Origin: Aminiphilus circumscriptus DSM 16581
Lineage (GTDB): Bacteria; Synergistota; Synergistia; Synergistales; Aminiphilaceae
Length of the DNA stretch: 64,000 nucleotides
Direction: 5' to 3'
Assembly: GCF_000526375.1 (NCBI RefSeq)
Contig: NZ_JAFY01000007.1
Span: 124,001-188,000 of the forward strand
Below, piece after piece: positions 33,491 through 42,597 of this stretch. The translations under genes and the position numbers were made by a program. The notes beneath the pieces were generated by a model. It was not told the DNA's origin, ran no database searches, and saw nothing but the letters and a program-made list of their open reading frames with translations. Numbering within the stretch: position 1 is the first letter of the stretch; every line of letters starts with the position of its first letter.

Positions 33491-34147
33491 ATGACCGAAT
33501 CGCGCCAGAAACGACTGCTTTTCGCCCGTCACGGGGAGACGGAATGGAACAATTCGTTTCGTTATCAGGGAAGAAGCGACATCCCGCTCAACGAGACAGG
33601 GAGGGAACAGGCACGTCGCCTGGCGCGCCGGATCGCTGCCTGGAAGCCGGAAGTAATCGTCGCGAGTCCTCTCGACAGAGCGCTGACGACGGCGCGCCTT
33701 CTTCAGGAGGCGTGTGGGGACAACGTGACGCTTCTGGTCCGGGATGGACTTGCGGAAATTCATTTCGGCGAGTGGGAGGGGTTGTCCGTCTTTGAGGTGC
33801 GGGAACTCTATGGCTCGCTCTATCGTCAGTGGAGGGACGATCCCGTCGGAGTGGTTCCTCCCGGTGGAGAACCCTTTGAGGATGTTTTGCGGCGAGTCGG
33901 TGACGTGATGCATGAGTTTTTGGAGAGCCCCTTTTCCCGCATCTGTTTTGTCTGTCACGGAGGAAGCATCAGGGCTGCCGTCACCGCGCTCCTCAAGCTT
34001 CCATCGTCCTTTGCCTGGCGCATGCGTCTCGACAACTGCGGTCTGGTCGGTCTCGATGTGTGGGGAGACCACGTGATGCTCGGCTTCCTGAACGATGCGC
34101 TGCACGTGCGGACCGGGGATGAGATCCTCCTCCCCATTCCGGAATGA
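33491..34147 (+). CDS. Histidine phosphatase (phosphoglycerate mutase family)
   Basis: A 218-residue protein with the phosphatase signature LLFARHGETEWN (catalytic His about residue 14), a second ASPLDRALTTARLL motif, a Glu in EIHFGEWEGLSVFEV and the distal His in FVCHGGSIRAAV. The family includes GpmB, CobC and broad-specificity phosphatases; nothing here decides among them. Stands alone after the tRNA terminator. Confidence 0.85.
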   Translation: MTESRQKRLLFARHGETEWNNSFRYQGRSDIPLNETGREQARRLARRIAAWKPEVIVASPLDRALTTARLLQEACGDNVTLLVRDGLAEIHFGEWEGLSVFEVRELYGSLYRQWRDDPVGVVPPGGEPFEDVLRRVGDVMHEFLESPFSRICFVCHGGSIRAAVTALLKLPSSFAWRMRLDNCGLVGLDVWGDHVMLGFLNDALHVRTGDEILLPIPE

Positions 34148-34171
34148 CTGATGGCGCTTCGCGCGTTCTCC

Positions 34172-34180
34172 TGCTACAAT
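34172..34180 (+). promoter_or_regulatory. Extended -10 promoter candidate for the sigma factor gene
   Basis: TGCTACAAT matches the extended -10 TGnTAnAAT. The best-placed -35 (TGGCGC at 34152-34157) is poor, as often with extended -10 promoters. It would start transcription near 34187, 43 bases before the ATG at 34230. Confidence 0.45.
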
Positions 34181-34229
34181 CTCCGGGAGACGACGCTGTT
34201 TTTCGGCGCTTCGAGAAGGAAGTGACGGA

Positions 34230-34850
34230 ATGGACGACGAAGTGTATCGGAGAGATGGCGCAATCCCCGACGAGGCGGTGCTTCGGCTCCCCCGTGACGA
34301 GGAAGCTCGATTGTGGGCCCTTGCAAAGTCGGGGAACGACGAGGCACGGGAACGTTTGATTCTCACCTATCGCTCGTTGGTATTCTGGTTGGCGAAAAAA
34401 TTTCACGTGTCCAGGGCGTCTTTCCCGGATATGATCCAAGAGGGCATGCTGGCGTTGATTGATGCGGTGGACCGTTTCGAGCCCGAAAGAGGCTTTCGTT
34501 TTGCCACCTTCGCGTACTACCGCATTCGGGGGAAAATGGTGAACTTCCTGCAGCGGGTGGAGGCCAGAGCACCGATCCCGGTAGACGAGGACGAACATGT
34601 CCAGGTCGAGGAAGCGGACCAGGATCGACTGGATTGGGCGATTTCCCTGGAGGAGGGATTGGCACAGCTTCGGGGGCGCGAAGCCGAAGTGGTGCAGGCG
34701 CTTCTCGTGGAGGGGGAAAAGGCGCGGACCTATGCCAGGGATCAGGGAGTGGACGTGAGTCACATTTACAGGATCCAACGAAAAGCGATGGCGAAATTGC
34801 GCGTCCTTCTGGGTATTGACGAACCACAAACGGACTCTCGCAGGGGATAA
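34230..34850 (+). CDS. Stand-alone sigma-70 family RNA polymerase sigma factor
   Basis: A 206-residue sigma factor with region 2 (ERLILTYRSLVFWLAKKF, FPDMIQEGMLALIDAVDRF, FRFATFAYYRIRGKMVNFL) and region 4 (LAQLRGREAEVVQALL, DVSHIYRIQRKAMAKL). There is little room for region 3, so it lies between FliA-like and ECF types. It directly precedes a membrane protein gene and bamA. No FliA-type operon context, so its regulon may involve the envelope; that is inference. Confidence 0.85.
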   Translation: MDDEVYRRDGAIPDEAVLRLPRDEEARLWALAKSGNDEARERLILTYRSLVFWLAKKFHVSRASFPDMIQEGMLALIDAVDRFEPERGFRFATFAYYRIRGKMVNFLQRVEARAPIPVDEDEHVQVEEADQDRLDWAISLEEGLAQLRGREAEVVQALLVEGEKARTYARDQGVDVSHIYRIQRKAMAKLRVLLGIDEPQTDSRRG

Positions 34851-34905
34851 ACTCAGAGCAGGATATACTTCCTGACTTCCCTGAACGAACGAGAGAGTGG
34901 TGGCC

Positions 34906-35571
34906 ATGGAACGAAACGTGCGCCGGATTTCCAAATGGATCGAGCGGTGCGCTCTCGCGTGCAAACTCAAGAAATGGCCCGAAGCGCTGTTGGAGATCGA
35001 ATGTGCCAGGGCGGAACTCGAGACGGTCAGAAGCGATTTATGGGAGCGCGCCGAGGAAGCGTCTGTGGGAAGAGTGCGTGTTTCTCGGCGGGGGTGGGTG
35101 TTCCCCTTTCGGGTTGCCCTGGTGGGGGGTGTGTTGCTTCTGTGTGCGGCCCTTCCCCTTTCCACGGAGGATTCTGGACTTTCCGCGTATTCCGTTGCAG
35201 GGCATTCCGCGACGGTGCTGGAATTTGTAACGCCCGACGAAAGAGAACTTCTTCGGGCAATGCGTTCTTCCCTGAGCGAGTGGGCGGAGCGGAGCGGAAG
35301 CTCGAACGAGACCGATGTGCCTCTTCGTGCGGAGACGGTGAGTTCCGTGGTGCCGCAAGAGGTGGAGCAGCCCTCTTCGGCCCGTCGGAAGACGACGCCG
35401 GTTTTTCTGCCGTCCGAGCCTCTTGCCGTGCGAGAGCGCGCCGAGGAGAAGGAAAAGAGAGGGACCGTTCCTCTGGAAGAAGTCATGGCTCTGGTGCAGA
35501 AAGGGGAACGGGCACTTCGAGAGACGGCGGTGCCGGTGGTGGAAGAGGACGGAGAGGTGTCGATGCCTTGA
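34906..35571 (+). CDS. Single-pass membrane protein of unknown function
   Basis: About 221 residues: an N-terminal cytoplasmic helical region (about 1-65, ISKWIERCALACKLKKW and EIECARAELETVRSDLWERA), one membrane helix at about 69-88 (FRVALVGGVLLLCAALPL), and an extracytoplasmic, low-complexity Glu/Pro/Ser region. No family is recognised and no zinc anti-sigma motif is seen. Position right after a sigma factor gene and topology both resemble anti-sigma factors, which is a hypothesis only. ATG 34906 is preferred to GTG 34897. Confidence 0.65.
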   Translation: MERNVRRISKWIERCALACKLKKWPEALLEIECARAELETVRSDLWERAEEASVGRVRVSRRGWVFPFRVALVGGVLLLCAALPLSTEDSGLSAYSVAGHSATVLEFVTPDERELLRAMRSSLSEWAERSGSSNETDVPLRAETVSSVVPQEVEQPSSARRKTTPVFLPSEPLAVRERAEEKEKRGTVPLEEVMALVQKGERALRETAVPVVEEDGEVSMP

Positions 35572-35657
35572 GATCGGGATCTGTGAGGAGTTTTTCGAAG
35601 GCGTGCTCCGTCGTTCGGAATAAATAAGGGAATTTTTCTGGGGGGAGTGGATTTCGG

Positions 35658-37400
35658 GTGCGACGAAGAACGCCTTGCGTCTTTCTGTTGGCAGTGCTGC
35701 TGCTTTTGAAGGTTTGCGCGGTGTGGGCGGCGGAGCCTATCGTTACGGGCCTTTCCGTCGAGGGAAATCAACAGGTGGTTTCCCAGCATATTCTTGCCAC
35801 GGTGAGTACCAGGATCGGCGAACCGCTGGATCGCGAGCAGCTCCGGAAGGACGTGGAGGCCATCTATGGATTGGGCTTTTTCGCCGTGGTGGACGTTCGA
35901 CTCGTTCCTCAGGCCGATGGTGTTCTGGTGGTGTACGTGGTCAGGGAAAATCCCATGGTGAAGGACATCCGTTTCTCGGGGAACACGGTCTATTCGTCGG
36001 AGCAGCTTCTTAGTGTCGTCTTCACCGCTCCGGGAACCATCTTCAACCGGGTTTTCTTCCAGAATGACCTGCAACGCATCCGGGAAAAATACCAGAAGGA
36101 CGGTTATGTTCTCGTACGGGTAGAGGATGTCCAGATCGAGGATGGAATCATCAAGGTCCGCATCCTTGAGCCGCGCGTGGGGGATATCATCATCCAGGGC
36201 AACAAGAGGACCAAGACCTACGTCATCGAACGGGAGATCAAGCTGAAAAAAGGTGATCTCTTCAACTCCACGATACTCCGGCATTCCCTCAACAAACTTC
36301 AGGGGATGGGCTACTTCGAGGATGTGAACGTCGGCTTCGAGCCCTCGGAAACGCCTGACGAGGTGACGCTCGTTCTCACCGTGGAAGAGCAGAAGACCGG
36401 ACGGGTCACCTTCTCCATCGGCCACGGCTCCCAGAGCGGCTGGAGCGGAGGTCTCGGCTACGAGGACAACAACTGGCAGGGATTGGGGCACCGGGCCTCG
36501 GTGGGTTTCGAGACGGGAGACCGGGAGCAGTACTGGCTCAGCTACGAGGAGCCTTACATGGACGAGTCCCACTACGCCTGGCGTGCGGGCATCTACAAGC
36601 GCAAATGGATCGATCAGGATCGGTTCAACGATGACGGTTCCTTCAAGGTGCGCTACGACCAGGAGAAGCAGGGAATCTACTTCGGAACGGGCAAGAAGTT
36701 CGCCCGTGATTCCAAGTTGAGCTGGTATGTCACGGCGGATTGGCACGAGAACGAGATCCTCGTCATCTCCGGAGATTTCGATGACACGGACTACATCCGG
36801 GGGCATCTCCTCGCGGGGAAGAACTTCTCCATCACGGGAACGCTTCAGCGGAACAACGTCGATTCCTACCTGTCCTATCCCAAGGGAGACATCGAGTCCC
36901 TCAACGTGGAGCACTCCATGGAGGCGCTCGGCGGCGATTTCAGCTACACCAAATATTGGATCGAAGGCAAGTACTACACACCCGTGAAGGGTTTCGAGAA
37001 GTATATCGACACCTTCGGCGCCATCACGGAGGACAATCCGGTGATCTTTGCGGCTCGTGTCCGGGCTGGATTTTCCTCCGGGGAGATTCCTTGGGCGGAA
37101 CAGTATTTTCTCGGAGGGGCCAATACTCTGCGAGGTTTTGATGACGACGAACTCGAGGGATCGGAGATGTTTTTGGCGAATCTCGAACTGCGGATTCCCA
37201 TGGAAAAGGCCTTTGCCCTCGCGGTTTTCTACGATACGGGGAATGCCTGGAAGGACGACAAGAGTTTCAGTTTTTCCGATCTGAAGGATGCATGGGGAGT
37301 GGGTGTTCGTGTTCGAACTCCCTTGGGAAACATACGTCTCGACATCGCCGAAGGACCGGAGGAGACACAAACACATTTCGGATTCGGAGAACTTTTTTAG
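35658..37400 (+). CDS. bamA: Outer membrane protein assembly factor BamA (three POTRA domains)
   Basis: A 580-residue Omp85 protein. A signal peptide covers residues 1-24 (ends AVWAAEP). Three POTRA repeats follow: about 25-95 (VTGLSVEGNQQV), 96-172 (VKDIRFSGNTVY) and 173-250 (DIIIQGNKRTKTYV), then a 16-strand-type barrel with LGYEDNNWQGLGHRASVGFE and the substrate-interacting loop motif GGANTLRGFDDDELEG. It ends in Phe as expected. E. coli BamA has five POTRAs. It inserts beta-barrels into the outer membrane and heads the lipid A cluster. Start GTG 35658. Confidence 0.93.
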   Translation: MRRRTPCVFLLAVLLLLKVCAVWAAEPIVTGLSVEGNQQVVSQHILATVSTRIGEPLDREQLRKDVEAIYGLGFFAVVDVRLVPQADGVLVVYVVRENPMVKDIRFSGNTVYSSEQLLSVVFTAPGTIFNRVFFQNDLQRIREKYQKDGYVLVRVEDVQIEDGIIKVRILEPRVGDIIIQGNKRTKTYVIEREIKLKKGDLFNSTILRHSLNKLQGMGYFEDVNVGFEPSETPDEVTLVLTVEEQKTGRVTFSIGHGSQSGWSGGLGYEDNNWQGLGHRASVGFETGDREQYWLSYEEPYMDESHYAWRAGIYKRKWIDQDRFNDDGSFKVRYDQEKQGIYFGTGKKFARDSKLSWYVTADWHENEILVISGDFDDTDYIRGHLLAGKNFSITGTLQRNNVDSYLSYPKGDIESLNVEHSMEALGGDFSYTKYWIEGKYYTPVKGFEKYIDTFGAITEDNPVIFAARVRAGFSSGEIPWAEQYFLGGANTLRGFDDDELEGSEMFLANLELRIPMEKAFALAVFYDTGNAWKDDKSFSFSDLKDAWGVGVRVRTPLGNIRLDIAEGPEETQTHFGFGELF

Positions 37401-37423
37401 GTCGTTCCGGGACGACGGTGCCG

Positions 37424-38719
37424 ATGAGCGTCGTTTCTTTCTCGGGAGCCTCGAACGATTCCTTCGCGGCGAACAACAGAAGGGCTGCGGCTGCGATTGG
37501 GCTCGCGGCCCTTCTGTTGTTCGCCTTGTCCGGAAAGCCCGCCTTCTGCGATGTGATCGTGGAGGGATTTCCGGAATGGCTGGAACGGGTTGCCCTCCGG
37601 AGTCTTTCGGCAGTGTGGGACGAAGTGGCCCCTCGTCAGGTAGACGGGGAGGAGAAGGAGAGAGTCCTCTCCCTTGTCGCCTCCCGTCTGTTGCAGGGGT
37701 ACATCGTCCAGAGCGTCAGTGTTCGTGGAGACGAGGCTCGGTTCGTATTTCGGGCGGCGGGGGCCCCTTTCCCCTGGAGCGTGGTTCTCACCTACGGAAA
37801 TCTTCCGCCACCTCCCGCGGAATGGCTCGAGAAGGACACGGCCGCTTTTGTTCCAGCCATTGAAAGCGCTTTGGAAGGGATTCCTCTTGAGGCGCTTTCC
37901 TGGGGGGACGAGGCCTTTCGGGAATTTGTCCGGGACCTTGCCCGGGAGGCGTTGCCGGGATGGGACGCCGTTCCTCTCGTCCGCCTGCGTGAGCGCGGTG
38001 CACAGCTTCAGATCCAGCTCGTTCCTCGTCCTCCGTTAGTGCTCGCGCTCGTTCCACGGCTTCGTTCGACGACGTTGCCGCTCATGTTGCGGAAAGATCT
38101 CCACGAGGGGTTATTGGCGGATCTTTCACCCCTTGCGGGCCTGCCCGTTCCGTGGGTAAAGCGCCATCGCGAAGAGGTGGAGGCATGGGCCGGACGCGTT
38201 CTCTCCGAAAGAAATACCGTGCGGAATTCCCGGGCGAGAGTGGAGGTGACCTTTGTTCCCGAAACGCTCGCGCCTCTCGACGTTCGCGTTGAGAGCCGAA
38301 AATACACCATTTCCGCCTGGGCGGCGGCATATGCGGGAACAGACGACCGTTACGGTGAGATCGGTCTCCATCTCGGAAGAAAGGCGCAGCCCTGGTCCGG
38401 TTGGGAAGTCGAGCTGTATGGAGAGTGGGTCGCCGCGCTGAACGATTTTGCGGTGGAAAGCCGTTGGGGAATCCGCTGGTCTCCCTGGGGCGAGGCGTGG
38501 CTTGGGGCTGAGATGGCTTACCCCGGAGAGACCTTGTGGTGGCGGCTCTGGGTGGACGGAGCGAAGCCGGGTCGTCCCTACCTCTGGTGGCGATGGAGCG
38601 AGGACTATGGAAACAACGGTGGATTGGGGTGGCGGCTCACGGAACATCTCTCCCTTGAGCTTCATTACGACGAACGCGACAAAGACGAGGTGAGCCTTCG
38701 TGCAGTGGGAAACCTGTAG
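37424..38719 (+). CDS. Putative outer membrane or periplasmic beta-rich protein
   Basis: A 431-residue protein with a hydrophobic segment at about residues 23-38 ending near KPAFCDV, probably a signal peptide with a long n-region. The middle (about 40-290) is mixed; the C-terminal 150 residues show alternating aromatic strands ([53 protein letters not shown]) typical of a small outer-membrane barrel. It occupies the place where many bacteria have skp/ompH between bamA and lpxD, but does not look like Skp. Its final 20 bases overlap lpxD. Function unknown. Confidence 0.6.
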   Translation: MSVVSFSGASNDSFAANNRRAAAAIGLAALLLFALSGKPAFCDVIVEGFPEWLERVALRSLSAVWDEVAPRQVDGEEKERVLSLVASRLLQGYIVQSVSVRGDEARFVFRAAGAPFPWSVVLTYGNLPPPPAEWLEKDTAAFVPAIESALEGIPLEALSWGDEAFREFVRDLAREALPGWDAVPLVRLRERGAQLQIQLVPRPPLVLALVPRLRSTTLPLMLRKDLHEGLLADLSPLAGLPVPWVKRHREEVEAWAGRVLSERNTVRNSRARVEVTFVPETLAPLDVRVESRKYTISAWAAAYAGTDDRYGEIGLHLGRKAQPWSGWEVELYGEWVAALNDFAVESRWGIRWSPWGEAWLGAEMAYPGETLWWRLWVDGAKPGRPYLWWRWSEDYGNNGGLGWRLTEHLSLELHYDERDKDEVSLRAVGNL

Positions 38720-39851
38720 CCCTCCAGCGCGGTGCGCCGCGTACACGCTTGGGGAATTGGCGGAACGCGTTGATGGGACTGTATGGGGGAATGGCATGCT
38801 TTCCGTTCGTGGGCTCTGCACTCCCCAGGAACCTCGGGAGGGGCATCTTGCCGTGGTGTGGCGTCGGGAGTTTCTCGAAGGGCTCCCCGAGGACACGCCC
38901 GTTCTTGTTTCCAAGGGATGGCTTTCCTCTTCGGGCACGACGCGGAGCGGCATCGAGGTGACGGATCCCCGTCGGGCCATGATTACCCTAGTTCCCTGCT
39001 TTTTCCCAGTCGTACATCGGCATCCCGGCGTGCATCCCACAGCGGTGGTGCACTCTGCGGCAAGCGTCGCTCCCACGGCTTTCGTCGGTCCCTGTTGCGT
39101 GGTGGAGTCCGGAGCACGTATCGGGGAACATGTCGTGCTCGAGGCACAGGATTACGTGGGGGAGAGTGCGGTGATCGGCGATGGCACGCGAGTCGCCCCT
39201 CTTGTTTCGATCTGTCGCGAAGTTCGCGTCGGAAAGAACTGCAGGCTCCATTCGGGGGTCGTTCTGGGAGCGGACGGTTTCGGTTTCATCCAGAACGAGC
39301 AGGGGGAGCAGATTAAAATTCCCCAGGTGGGTTCTGTGGAAATTGGCGACGACGTGGAGATCGGGGCCTGTTCCACCGTGGATCGGGGTACTCTTGGAAA
39401 CACCGTCGTTGGATCTGGAACTAAAATGGACGATCACGTCCATGTGGGGCACAATGTCTCGGTGGGGAAAAATTGCATTCTCGTGGCCTTCACAGGAGTT
39501 GCTGGAAGCGCGGTTCTTGGCGATGGAGTGATTCTGGCCGCCCGAAGCGGCGTGGCAGAACACGTTCGAGTGGGAGAGAAAGCCATCCTCGCAGCCAATG
39601 CAGGAGCGACCAAGGATGTTGCCGCAGGAGCGCTCGTCTCGGGATTTCCCGCCTGGGAACATAAAAGTGAACTGCGAACGCAAAGTGTTCTGAGACATCT
39701 TCCTGAAATGATGGAACGCCTGCGTGCCCTGGAGAGGGAAGTCAAGGCCACATCGGAACAGATACAGGCCCTGTCCGCCCGGGAAGGTTGGGCCGGGGTC
39801 TCGTTCTCGGATTCCAAGGGCACGGAGAAGTCCGGAGGCGATGTCTCGTGA
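38700..39851 (+). CDS. lpxD: UDP-3-O-acylglucosamine N-acyltransferase LpxD
   Basis: A 383-residue left-handed beta-helix enzyme. The N-terminal uridine-binding domain ([12 protein letters not shown]) precedes hexapeptide repeats from about residue 105 ([19 protein letters not shown]) with GADGFGF and the catalytic His region [14 protein letters not shown], and a C-terminal helical extension. It adds the second acyl chain to UDP-glucosamine in lipid A synthesis. GTG start at 38700; overlaps lpxC by GTGA. Confidence 0.94.
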   Translation: MQWETCSPPARCAAYTLGELAERVDGTVWGNGMLSVRGLCTPQEPREGHLAVVWRREFLEGLPEDTPVLVSKGWLSSSGTTRSGIEVTDPRRAMITLVPCFFPVVHRHPGVHPTAVVHSAASVAPTAFVGPCCVVESGARIGEHVVLEAQDYVGESAVIGDGTRVAPLVSICREVRVGKNCRLHSGVVLGADGFGFIQNEQGEQIKIPQVGSVEIGDDVEIGACSTVDRGTLGNTVVGSGTKMDDHVHVGHNVSVGKNCILVAFTGVAGSAVLGDGVILAARSGVAEHVRVGEKAILAANAGATKDVAAGALVSGFPAWEHKSELRTQSVLRHLPEMMERLRALEREVKATSEQIQALSAREGWAGVSFSDSKGTEKSGGDVS

Positions 39852-40714
39852 GTTTCGGAGGATCTCTGCGCCATGCCGTGGAATTTTCCGGAACGGGGCT
39901 CCATTCCGGAGAATCCGTTCGGGTTCGGATCGTGCCGAACGGAGGGAAGGGGCTTCGCATTGGTTCCGGAGGGCGTTTTTTCCCTCTGGAACAGGGAATC
40001 CCCAGCGGTGACGGTCGGGGAAGCCGCGTCGTTTTTCCTGGTGAACCGCCCTTTCAGGTGTGCACGGTGGAACATCTTTTTGCGGCGGTGGCCGGTCTCG
40101 GCATCGGAGACATCGACATGGACGTGGATGGTGGGGAGATCCCCGTTCTCGACGGAAGCGCCCTTCCTTTCGCCGAGATGCTTTACGAGGCGCGAGAGAT
40201 GTCTCCGGCGGGTTTCGGCAGTTCCGAAAGAGCCTGCTTGCGTCTTTTCGCACCCATCGTCGTGACGGAGTCGAAGGGGGATCGCCTCATCGCGGCATCT
40301 CCCGCGGCAACGGCGAGGATTACCTATGTGCTCGACTATGCTCATCCTCTCGTGGGAACCAGTACCTTTTCCTTCACGCTCGGCGACGCCGAATCGTTTC
40401 TTGCGGAAGTGGCCGGGGCGAGGACCTTCGCGCTCCTGTCGGAGGTGGAGGGACTGCGCTCCCGGGGACTCGCCAAAGGAGGATCCCTGGAGAACGCTGT
40501 GGTGGTGGGGGATGAGGGGCTCCTCAATCCCGAGGGATTGCGTTTTCCCGACGAATACGTGCGCCACAAGGTCGTCGATCTTTTGGGAGATCTTCTTTTG
40601 CTTGGAATGCCTCTCCATGCGCATGTCGTGGCCCTTCGGGCGGGTCACGCCCTGCATCTCGAATTCGTACGCCGCCTGCGCCGTCTGGCCGCAACGGCTC
40701 ACGTCGGGGGATAA
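39848..40714 (+). CDS. lpxC: UDP-3-O-acyl-N-acetylglucosamine deacetylase LpxC
   Basis: A 288-residue zinc deacetylase: [16 protein letters not shown] at the start, zinc-binding His in [27 protein letters not shown], then [37 protein letters not shown] with the second His/Asp pair, and [12 protein letters not shown] with the catalytic His. It commits UDP-GlcNAc derivatives to lipid A. GTG start overlapping lpxD. Confidence 0.94.
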   Translation: MSFGGSLRHAVEFSGTGLHSGESVRVRIVPNGGKGLRIGSGGRFFPLEQGIPSGDGRGSRVVFPGEPPFQVCTVEHLFAAVAGLGIGDIDMDVDGGEIPVLDGSALPFAEMLYEAREMSPAGFGSSERACLRLFAPIVVTESKGDRLIAASPAATARITYVLDYAHPLVGTSTFSFTLGDAESFLAEVAGARTFALLSEVEGLRSRGLAKGGSLENAVVVGDEGLLNPEGLRFPDEYVRHKVVDLLGDLLLLGMPLHAHVVALRAGHALHLEFVRRLRRLAATAHVGG

Positions 40715-40794
40715 AGAAAACGGAGGGTTTGCTCCGCTCGTGATATCGGGAGCGTGAGGAGAGCCAGTCTTGTGTTGTCGGGAGGTCGAAGACC

Positions 40795-41244
40795 GTGGAT
40801 ATCGGAGAGATCATGCAACGCCTTCCCCATCGCTATCCTTTCCTGCTGGTGGACCGTATTTTGGAATGCGACGAAAACCATGTTGTCGGGCTGAAGAATT
40901 TCACCATGAACGAGCTTTTTTTCCAGGGGCATTTCCCCGGCGAGCCCGTCGTGCCGGGAGTCCTTTTGCTGGAAGCCATGGGACAGGTCGCCTCCATGCT
41001 CGTGAGAAACCTTCCCGGAGCGGATGCTCTCGTGGCCTATCTCACCAGCGTTGACGAGGCGAAATTCCGTAGACCCGTCTGTCCCGGAGATCAATTGATC
41101 ACCGAGGCGAAGATCGTCAAGGTGAGAGGACGGCTCGGCAAGGTCTCCACCGTCGCAAGGGTGAACGGTGCTCCCGTGGCCGAGGCCGTGTTGGGGTTCG
41201 TGCTTTCCAGAAGCCTCCAGCAGAAGGGGCAGGGTGACGAATGA
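40795..41244 (+). CDS. fabZ: 3-hydroxyacyl-ACP dehydratase FabZ
   Basis: A 149-residue hot-dog dehydratase with LPHRYPFLLVDRILE and the catalytic motif GHFPGEPVVPGVLLLEAMGQ (His and Glu present). FabZ competes with LpxA for 3-hydroxyacyl-ACP, and the lpxC-fabZ-lpxA order is classical. GTG start behind GGGAGG; overlaps lpxA by ATGA. Confidence 0.94.
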   Translation: MDIGEIMQRLPHRYPFLLVDRILECDENHVVGLKNFTMNELFFQGHFPGEPVVPGVLLLEAMGQVASMLVRNLPGADALVAYLTSVDEAKFRRPVCPGDQLITEAKIVKVRGRLGKVSTVARVNGAPVAEAVLGFVLSRSLQQKGQGDE

Positions 41245-42068
41245 GTGTCTCCGTGCATCCGACGGCGATCGTATCGGCAGAGGCCGAACTCGGGGAAAAC
41301 GTGTCTGTGGGTCCCTACTGCATTGTGGACGGTAAGGTTCGCATCGGTGCGGGAACGGTTCTGAACGCGTTTGTCCGGATTCGGAACTTCGTGGAAATCG
41401 GCGAAGGGTGTCACCTGGAGGAGCGTGTGGCGCTCGGCGGCGAACCTCAGGACTTCGGTTTCAAGGGCGAGGAAACCTGGGTCCGCATCGGATCCGGTGT
41501 GGTGTTCCGCGAGAACGTGACGGTGCATCGTGCCACGGGAGAGGGCAACTGTACCGTCGTGGGAGACCGGGCCTACCTCATGGAAGGATCTCACGTGGGG
41601 CACAACGCCAGGGTCGGAAACGACGTGGTGCTCGCGAACAAGGTAGGGCTTGCGGGATATGTCACCGTGGGGGATCGTGCCGTGCTCGGCGGCATGGCGG
41701 GAGTGCACCAGTTCGTCCACATCGGGCGGTTCTGCATGATCGGCGGTCTTTCCAAGATCGTCAAGGACGTTCCTCCCTTCACCATGGCCGACGGTCGTCC
41801 GGCGCGCCTCTTCGGACTCAACAAGGTCGGGCTGCGGCGGAACGGTTTCGATGCCGCCGCGAGAGGACATCTTCTCTCCCTGTACAAGGAGCTGTATCAA
41901 TCGGGTCTCCCCTTCCGCAAAGCCTGTGCTCTTCTGGCGGAGAAGGCCGCGGGGGATCCCTTCGTGGAGGAGCTTGCCGCCTTCGTCGCCGCCTCCAAGC
42001 GAGGGCTCACGTCTTGGACCTCTTTGGGGCGCCATTCCGGCGCGGGAGAAAGAAATCTCGATGATTAG
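41241..42068 (+). CDS. lpxA: UDP-N-acetylglucosamine acyltransferase LpxA
   Basis: A 275-residue beta-helix acyltransferase with hexapeptide repeats from VHPTAIVSAEAELGENVSVG, catalytic His in RENVTVHRAT, GSHVGHNARVGNDVVLANK and VHQFVHIGRFCMIGG, and a C-terminal helical domain from FGLNKVGLRRNGF. It catalyses the first step of lipid A synthesis. Its stop overlaps the kdsC start. Confidence 0.94.
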   Translation: MSVSVHPTAIVSAEAELGENVSVGPYCIVDGKVRIGAGTVLNAFVRIRNFVEIGEGCHLEERVALGGEPQDFGFKGEETWVRIGSGVVFRENVTVHRATGEGNCTVVGDRAYLMEGSHVGHNARVGNDVVLANKVGLAGYVTVGDRAVLGGMAGVHQFVHIGRFCMIGGLSKIVKDVPPFTMADGRPARLFGLNKVGLRRNGFDAAARGHLLSLYKELYQSGLPFRKACALLAEKAAGDPFVEELAAFVAASKRGLTSWTSLGRHSGAGERNLDD

Positions 42069-42597
42069 GCTCTTTGCCCTCGACGTGGACGGAACGCTCA
42101 CCGACGGCGGGGTCTGGATGGACGGGTGCGGCAACGAGTGGAAGCGCTTCGACATTCAGGACGGCATGGGTATTGTGCGGCTCCGGACCGCCGGTGTGGA
42201 GATCGCCTTCCTCAGCGGTCGCCATTCCGCCGCGACGGCCCAGCGCGCCGCCGATCTCGGCGTGGAGCGGTGCGTCAACGGAGTCCTGGAGAAGCTCCCC
42301 GTCCTGTGCCGGATCGCGGACGAGCTGGGCCTTGTGCCTGAAGAAGTGGCGTTCGTTGGAGACGATGTGAACGACATCCCCTGTCTTCGCTGGTCCGGTT
42401 TGGGTATCGCCGTGGCGAATGCCCGTCCCGAGGTCAAGCGGAACGTCCGTTTTGTCACGAGTGCGGCGGGTGGATTCGGGGCGGTGCGAGAGGCGGCGGA
42501 GCATGTCCTTTTTTTGAATGCAAGGGAGAAGGCCGCAGCGGATTCCTCGGATGGAATCCGCTGCGGCTTCACCCTGGAGGAAACGGAGGAACGGTGA
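42061..42597 (+). CDS. kdsC: 3-deoxy-D-manno-octulosonate 8-phosphate phosphatase KdsC
   Basis: A 178-residue HAD phosphatase without cap domain: DVDGTLTDGGVWMDG, IAFLSGRHS, and GDDVNDIPCLRWSG. It releases Kdo from Kdo-8-phosphate. The ATG at 42061 overlaps lpxA by eight bases, and the 3' end overlaps lptF/G by GTGA. Other kds genes lie about 9 kb downstream in the same cluster. Confidence 0.9.
   Translation: MIRLFALDVDGTLTDGGVWMDGCGNEWKRFDIQDGMGIVRLRTAGVEIAFLSGRHSAATAQRAADLGVERCVNGVLEKLPVLCRIADELGLVPEEVAFVGDDVNDIPCLRWSGLGIAVANARPEVKRNVRFVTSAAGGFGAVREAAEHVLFLNAREKAAADSSDGIRCGFTLEETEER

Noticed and set aside
33993-37376. Long open frame on the minus strand (over 1100 codons) opposite the sigma factor and bamA genes
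   Set aside because: It is the complement of well-supported + strand genes; GC-rich codon bias leaves antisense frames open, and the translation matches no family.
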